Of a stretch of DNA of 64,000 nucleotides, positions 59,898 to 64,000 are shown piece by piece; positions within the stretch are counted from its first letter, which is position 1, and every line of letters begins with the position of its first letter. Made by a program: the position numbers and the translations under genes. Origin of the DNA: Plectrocnemia conspersa (Eukaryota; Arthropoda; Insecta; Trichoptera; Polycentropodidae); assembly GCA_009617715.1 (NCBI GenBank), contig VTFK01000138.1, forward strand, positions 186,001 through 250,000. The letters are read 5' to 3'. Under the pieces are notes generated by a model. The model did no database searches and had not been told where the DNA came from. It was given only the letters and a program-made list of their open reading frames with translations.

Positions 59898-59951
59898 AAC
59901 AATTGAAAATAATATTTATACAATCTCCTGATAATATTATTTTCAATTGTT
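59898..59951. other. Perfect 19 bp hairpin next to the exon acceptor
   Basis: AACAATTGAAAATAATATT (59898-59916) pairs perfectly with 59933-59951 around a 16 nt loop. It lies about 70 bp on the intron side of the acceptor of the 59265-59829 exon. It could be a small foldback element, a splicing-related structure or a short hairpin RNA. Function is unknown. Confidence 0.7.
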
Positions 59952-62900
59952 CAATTATGAAAAATAACTTGTACGACATTAATGTACACTCGTTCAATCT
60001 ATACTTATTATGAGAAGTACATACAGGAAGACAATTATTAGTACCGTCCTTTATCTATGCAAAAGCGCAAATGTTAGATACAATATCAAGAATATAAAGA
60101 ACACCGTTTTAAAATATATTTTTTTAAATAACACTGAACAAACTAAGAAAAAATAATGTATCGCTTAGAAATGTGATTTCATTCACAATTACATCATCTA
60201 ATATTTAACCGATATTGTTGAAGATGTAAAAATATGTATCATTTTTGTAAGAGTATTATTTTAACGTATGACTTTTTTATACTGCAAGAACTACGTTATT
60301 ATTTAAGAATGCTATTTTATTTATCAAAAAACAATGGGGCAAGTTTAACATCGTTTAACTGTCATTAGATTAAAATAGATTTTAAATATTTTACCGTAAA
60401 TTGCCTTTACATGTATATTTAATTGCACACCATGATATTTTTTGATATTTTATTTATTAATTTAAAACTTCAGAAATATGTTTCAGTAATACAAAAAAAT
60501 TTCAGATATTTTAATTTCAAACTACAATATATCTTGACTCAATTTAAATATTAATATTTATTTAGCAGCGCAGCAATTTTTTTTTAAAAGTAACGGTACA
60601 TGTTAGTTTTACGGCGTCACGTTTTAAAACCACCAGTTGTTACTCCCCGCTGTAACCGAAACACAACCTAATCAAGTTAACCATTATACCGTTATTATAT
60701 TCGATTAAGTTAATCTAATAAAATTTCCATCGTAAGACAGCATCGAAGTGGGCCGCCATTAGTCAAACTCGTCCTTGGCCAGCCGTCCCCATCGAAGAAA
60801 CCGCTTTTTTACGGCCTCCTTTATCGAGGTCTTCCGAGATACATATTCACACTGTATATGCTGAGGGCCTCCCCCTTCCCTTGATAAATGTATTCCAAAA
60901 TAATGTTGCAAGGCACGTATGTGATTAGTGTATTTTTTAATATTTCCAATATGAGCCGTTGTTTTTGCAAGTGGTATATGTCCTTATATTCATACATACA
61001 TTACGTTTGAATCAACTTTAAAATAATGGCAAACGTTTATCATTAATAATCTTTTTAAAATATAAACTTCTTCATTTTTATTATTCAATATTAATCAATA
61101 AAAATATATGATTTTTAGTTACAAATAAACGTATACTACTTTTAATAATAACGAATTATAAAAAATATAAATAATAGCAATTCAATAATATTTATCCTTT
61201 ACACTTAGCATAATGAAGTTATTATGGTGTAAAGCAACTCATAGATTATGATTATTACGGATGGGATTATTCCACTTTTAACGAAAACAGTTTACGGTTT
61301 AATTTCTTTTGACCAATTTATGAGGATATTGTGCATCATTGACTGTGTGATTATAATTATAAAAAAGTGGATATCTGACTAAAACTAGCATTTACTAATT
61401 TTTTCCAAAAATTGGACTTGTATCACTTTAAAAAAATGGTTAAAATAAACCAAAAGATTTTTCTATAAAATTGTTTTTTTAGTTGTACCATTATTGTATC
61501 AAATCAGCTTTATGTATGTAAACTAAATATCTTGTTTCGATCGTAGAATAAAAAAAATCCTCACCTGCCAAATTGTGTTTTTTTTTATCTAGACACTAGC
61601 GAACATTAATATGGGCAATGATCTAATCGCTGATCTAATCCAGTATTATAACTGTAAGCAATTTTTAAAATAAAGTAATAAGCAAGAATTATAATAAATT
61701 CTATTAAAAATATTAATAGCCCCTTAGTTTTATTTATGGCTAAATTAAATTATATACAAACAATAGTGTTTTAGTGGAAATTTACGCGTTCACCGAACTC
61801 CTCGAGAAGTTCCCAAAACAAACAACAAAGCAATCAAATGATTAACACTATGCTTCGTAGTGGATAAGGACCAGGAGTGTGCGACCTAGAGCCGAGTCGA
61901 GGGTCAGCTTATTATACTAAATTTCCGTCCATATATGACGTCTTTTGTCCTGTCACCGTTCAACGGCACCGACGAGCAATCAGCTCAAAACGGTCTGAGA
62001 GGTCAGACCTCGCTATTTCTGGATCGCATCACTAAATATAGACCTCAGCAGATACTAATGGCCTAATGGATTATTCAAATCGCGCACTCGTCACGGCGTA
62101 TCGAAAGAAAGCAGCCCACCTATTATACTACGGTTCGTGTCAAGAGATAATGAATGAATGATACAGATGCTCATACATTTTGCATCAATCTTTACAATAA
62201 TTATAATACTAACAGCATTTTTTTTATTTAAAAAAATCAGGAAGAGAAATACCAACCGACATGCATTATAAAGTAAGCACAGTTTATAAATGTATTATTT
62301 AATTATATTATTATTAGTATTATATAACACAAAATCAACTCACTTCCTTTTACACAAAAAATAACAGAGACGTATTTGACAATGCATCACATTTGTTTAT
62401 AACTTACTAAATATAAATTTCTTTTATGAATTATATTAAGTCTAATCCGTTCCGCAATATTCGATCTACAAAACGATTAGTTATATACAATACAATACTT
62501 ATCATTTCTAATTAAGTATTGTACATGTATTGTACTTTCCTGTGTTTTGAATGTACAAGTATTGACTATTTTTATAGTTGACTTTGTATATTTTTTAGTA
62601 GAAACGTAATATTATTAGAATTTAAGTATATACAATATATTATGTATATCATAATTAAAACCATAGTACAAAATTGTTTTTTTTTAATATTTCAGTAAAT
62701 AAGTAGATGCGAATTAGCTTCTTATATATTTTAAAACTAGCTGCTACGACGTGTCAGCTTCTAACTGATTTATACATTTGAACAGTTGAGCAAACTTAAC
62801 TAAAAACAGCTCCTGTTTTATTTATTTAACGACGTTTATGAGCCGCAATATGTTATTTTTTAGTCTTTAATGAAGGATGCGTATTTCACTCGTTCTAATT

Positions 62901-64000
62901 TATTGAAATTATAAGAGCCATTTTCTGCATTTAAAAATAATTAGCAGTTAATTTTTAAAACATGCTGTATTTATACATAGAATTTCCAATTTATTTTTAT
63001 TAATACGCCAAAACATGATAATATCTGTGGCCCATTAAGGAAATGGTTTCCCGAGTTCTGGAGAAAAACTAAAACACTAAGACACGATATGAATACTATA
63101 AAAAGATATGTAGGATTTAAATACCAGATTAGCACCACATACAGCTATTTCCCTCGTCGTATGTACATAATTTACAAAATAACAACACAATACACAGGCC
63201 TGTCAAGAGGGGAGGAGGGAGAGGGGACAAATTCCCGGGGCCCGTTCTCCTTGAGGAGCCCGACTCTGAATAAAATCATAGCAAGAATATATTTATAAAA
63301 AAGTAAAAACCTACCTCAAATAACAAATCTGAACTAAACTAGTTGTTTGAGATGTATGTATGATGTATTTCAGGTATAAGTTCCTTCAGTTCTTTTTATA
63401 CGTACAATAAATAAAAGGAGCGGACCATTGCCTTCAAAAGCACATACTTTCACAATAAACATTATTATTCAAAGGGACAGATTGTAGTTTTTTGACGCGG
63501 CTCATTATTTTCAAATTATTGTTGACTTCATTGCACTTTAAAAAATATTAGGCATGGGAGAAAATATTCAACCAATGTAAATAAGTAGCAGTAAATTTAG
63601 GTATTCGATCTGAATTTTCAGATCGACGAAAAAGAAAGAAGCAAAGAAATATCTAAAAATCAACAACAGCACTAGCTGAATTATATAAACTTATTAGTTT
63701 TATAGATTGTATTATCAATAATTTGACAACTAGATTTAATGCAGGAAAATAAATAAATAATACATTCAGTTTTTTGAGGTTATTCCTAACAGAAAATCTA
63801 AAAAAAACAGTCTCGAATCTATCCCGAAAATATTTTTTTAAATATATCATTTCAGTCAAAATCAAATCTGAATACATTTTTACCAGTGAAAATATAAATT
63901 ATCTGGCAGGTGCTAGTAAGATTATATGATTTAAACTTTTTCATATGTAGTAATATATATATAAATATATTAATAAAGTAGTACAATAACAATTGAACGT
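59952..64000. other. 5' side of the host gene; no exon recognised
   Basis: AT-rich, probably intron. 60600-60900 and 61790-62130 are GC-richer and could hold regulatory DNA or an unrecognised exon; the minus strand near 60780-60850 is open for a short basic stretch (KTSIKEAVKKRFLRWGR), but without convincing splice sites. 63190-63270 is a purine- and GC-rich patch of unknown origin. Confidence 0.4.

Noticed and set aside
59638..59997. 119-codon minus-strand frame overlapping the host exon
   Set aside because: It is in a different phase from the exon that splices correctly to 56245 and runs into the intron.

Overview
This is strongly AT-rich animal DNA. Spliced coding exons, long introns, a Helitron, mariner/Tc1, piggyBac, hAT and non-LTR elements, and the near absence of long reading frames point to an insect or another AT-rich arthropod. 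The species cannot be named from the sequence. No bacterial operon, CRISPR array, rRNA or intact tRNA gene was seen.

Layout. 1-55.7 kb is intergenic or deep intronic DNA made of decayed transposable elements, unclassified dispersed repeats and a few higher-GC islands (about 13.65-14.11, 25.25-25.6, 26.99-27.4, 38.5-38.95 and 48.56-48.84 kb). 55.76-59.83 kb holds the only host gene I can support. It is two minus-strand exons whose splice sites and phases fit exactly, encoding a basic, low-complexity segment with a KVERIRKYKEERRKQLA motif. I read this as the N-terminal part of a supervillin-like protein; the identity is tentative. The 3 kb intron between the exons contains a foldback element and an opposite-strand hAT transposase relic that itself carries a small piggyBac-type MITE. 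59.83-64 kb is the 5' side of that gene and shows no recognisable exon.

Mobile elements, left to right: two copies of an unclassified ~660 bp repeat (800 and 11734); two copies of a second repeat (2982 and 6455), one of them carrying a 105 bp TTAA-flanked MITE that the other lacks; foldback elements (17147, 56844); mariner relics (21775, 25910, 28169, 42830); a Helitron with intact ends (29076-30425); a Tc1 element (to 37870) split by a TTAA-flanked element that is itself split by a second TTAA-flanked piggyBac element; two reverse-transcriptase relics (40.1 and 43.4 kb); a hAT relic (47.6-48.3 kb); an inverted pair of short-unit repeat arms (50.9-51.6 kb); a non-autonomous hAT element with target-site duplication (51658-52936); and two copies of one piggyBac-type MITE (53442, 57999).

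The clearest message is repeated TTAA-specific (piggyBac-type) insertion, with at least five events. Three of them can be checked inside the window because removing the insert restores either a reading frame or the sequence of an uninterrupted copy. I found no convincing new biological system. The best candidates for something undescribed are the nested structure at 34.9-37.4 kb, the short-unit inverted arms at 50.9-51.6 kb, and the 800/11734 repeat with a conserved reading frame.
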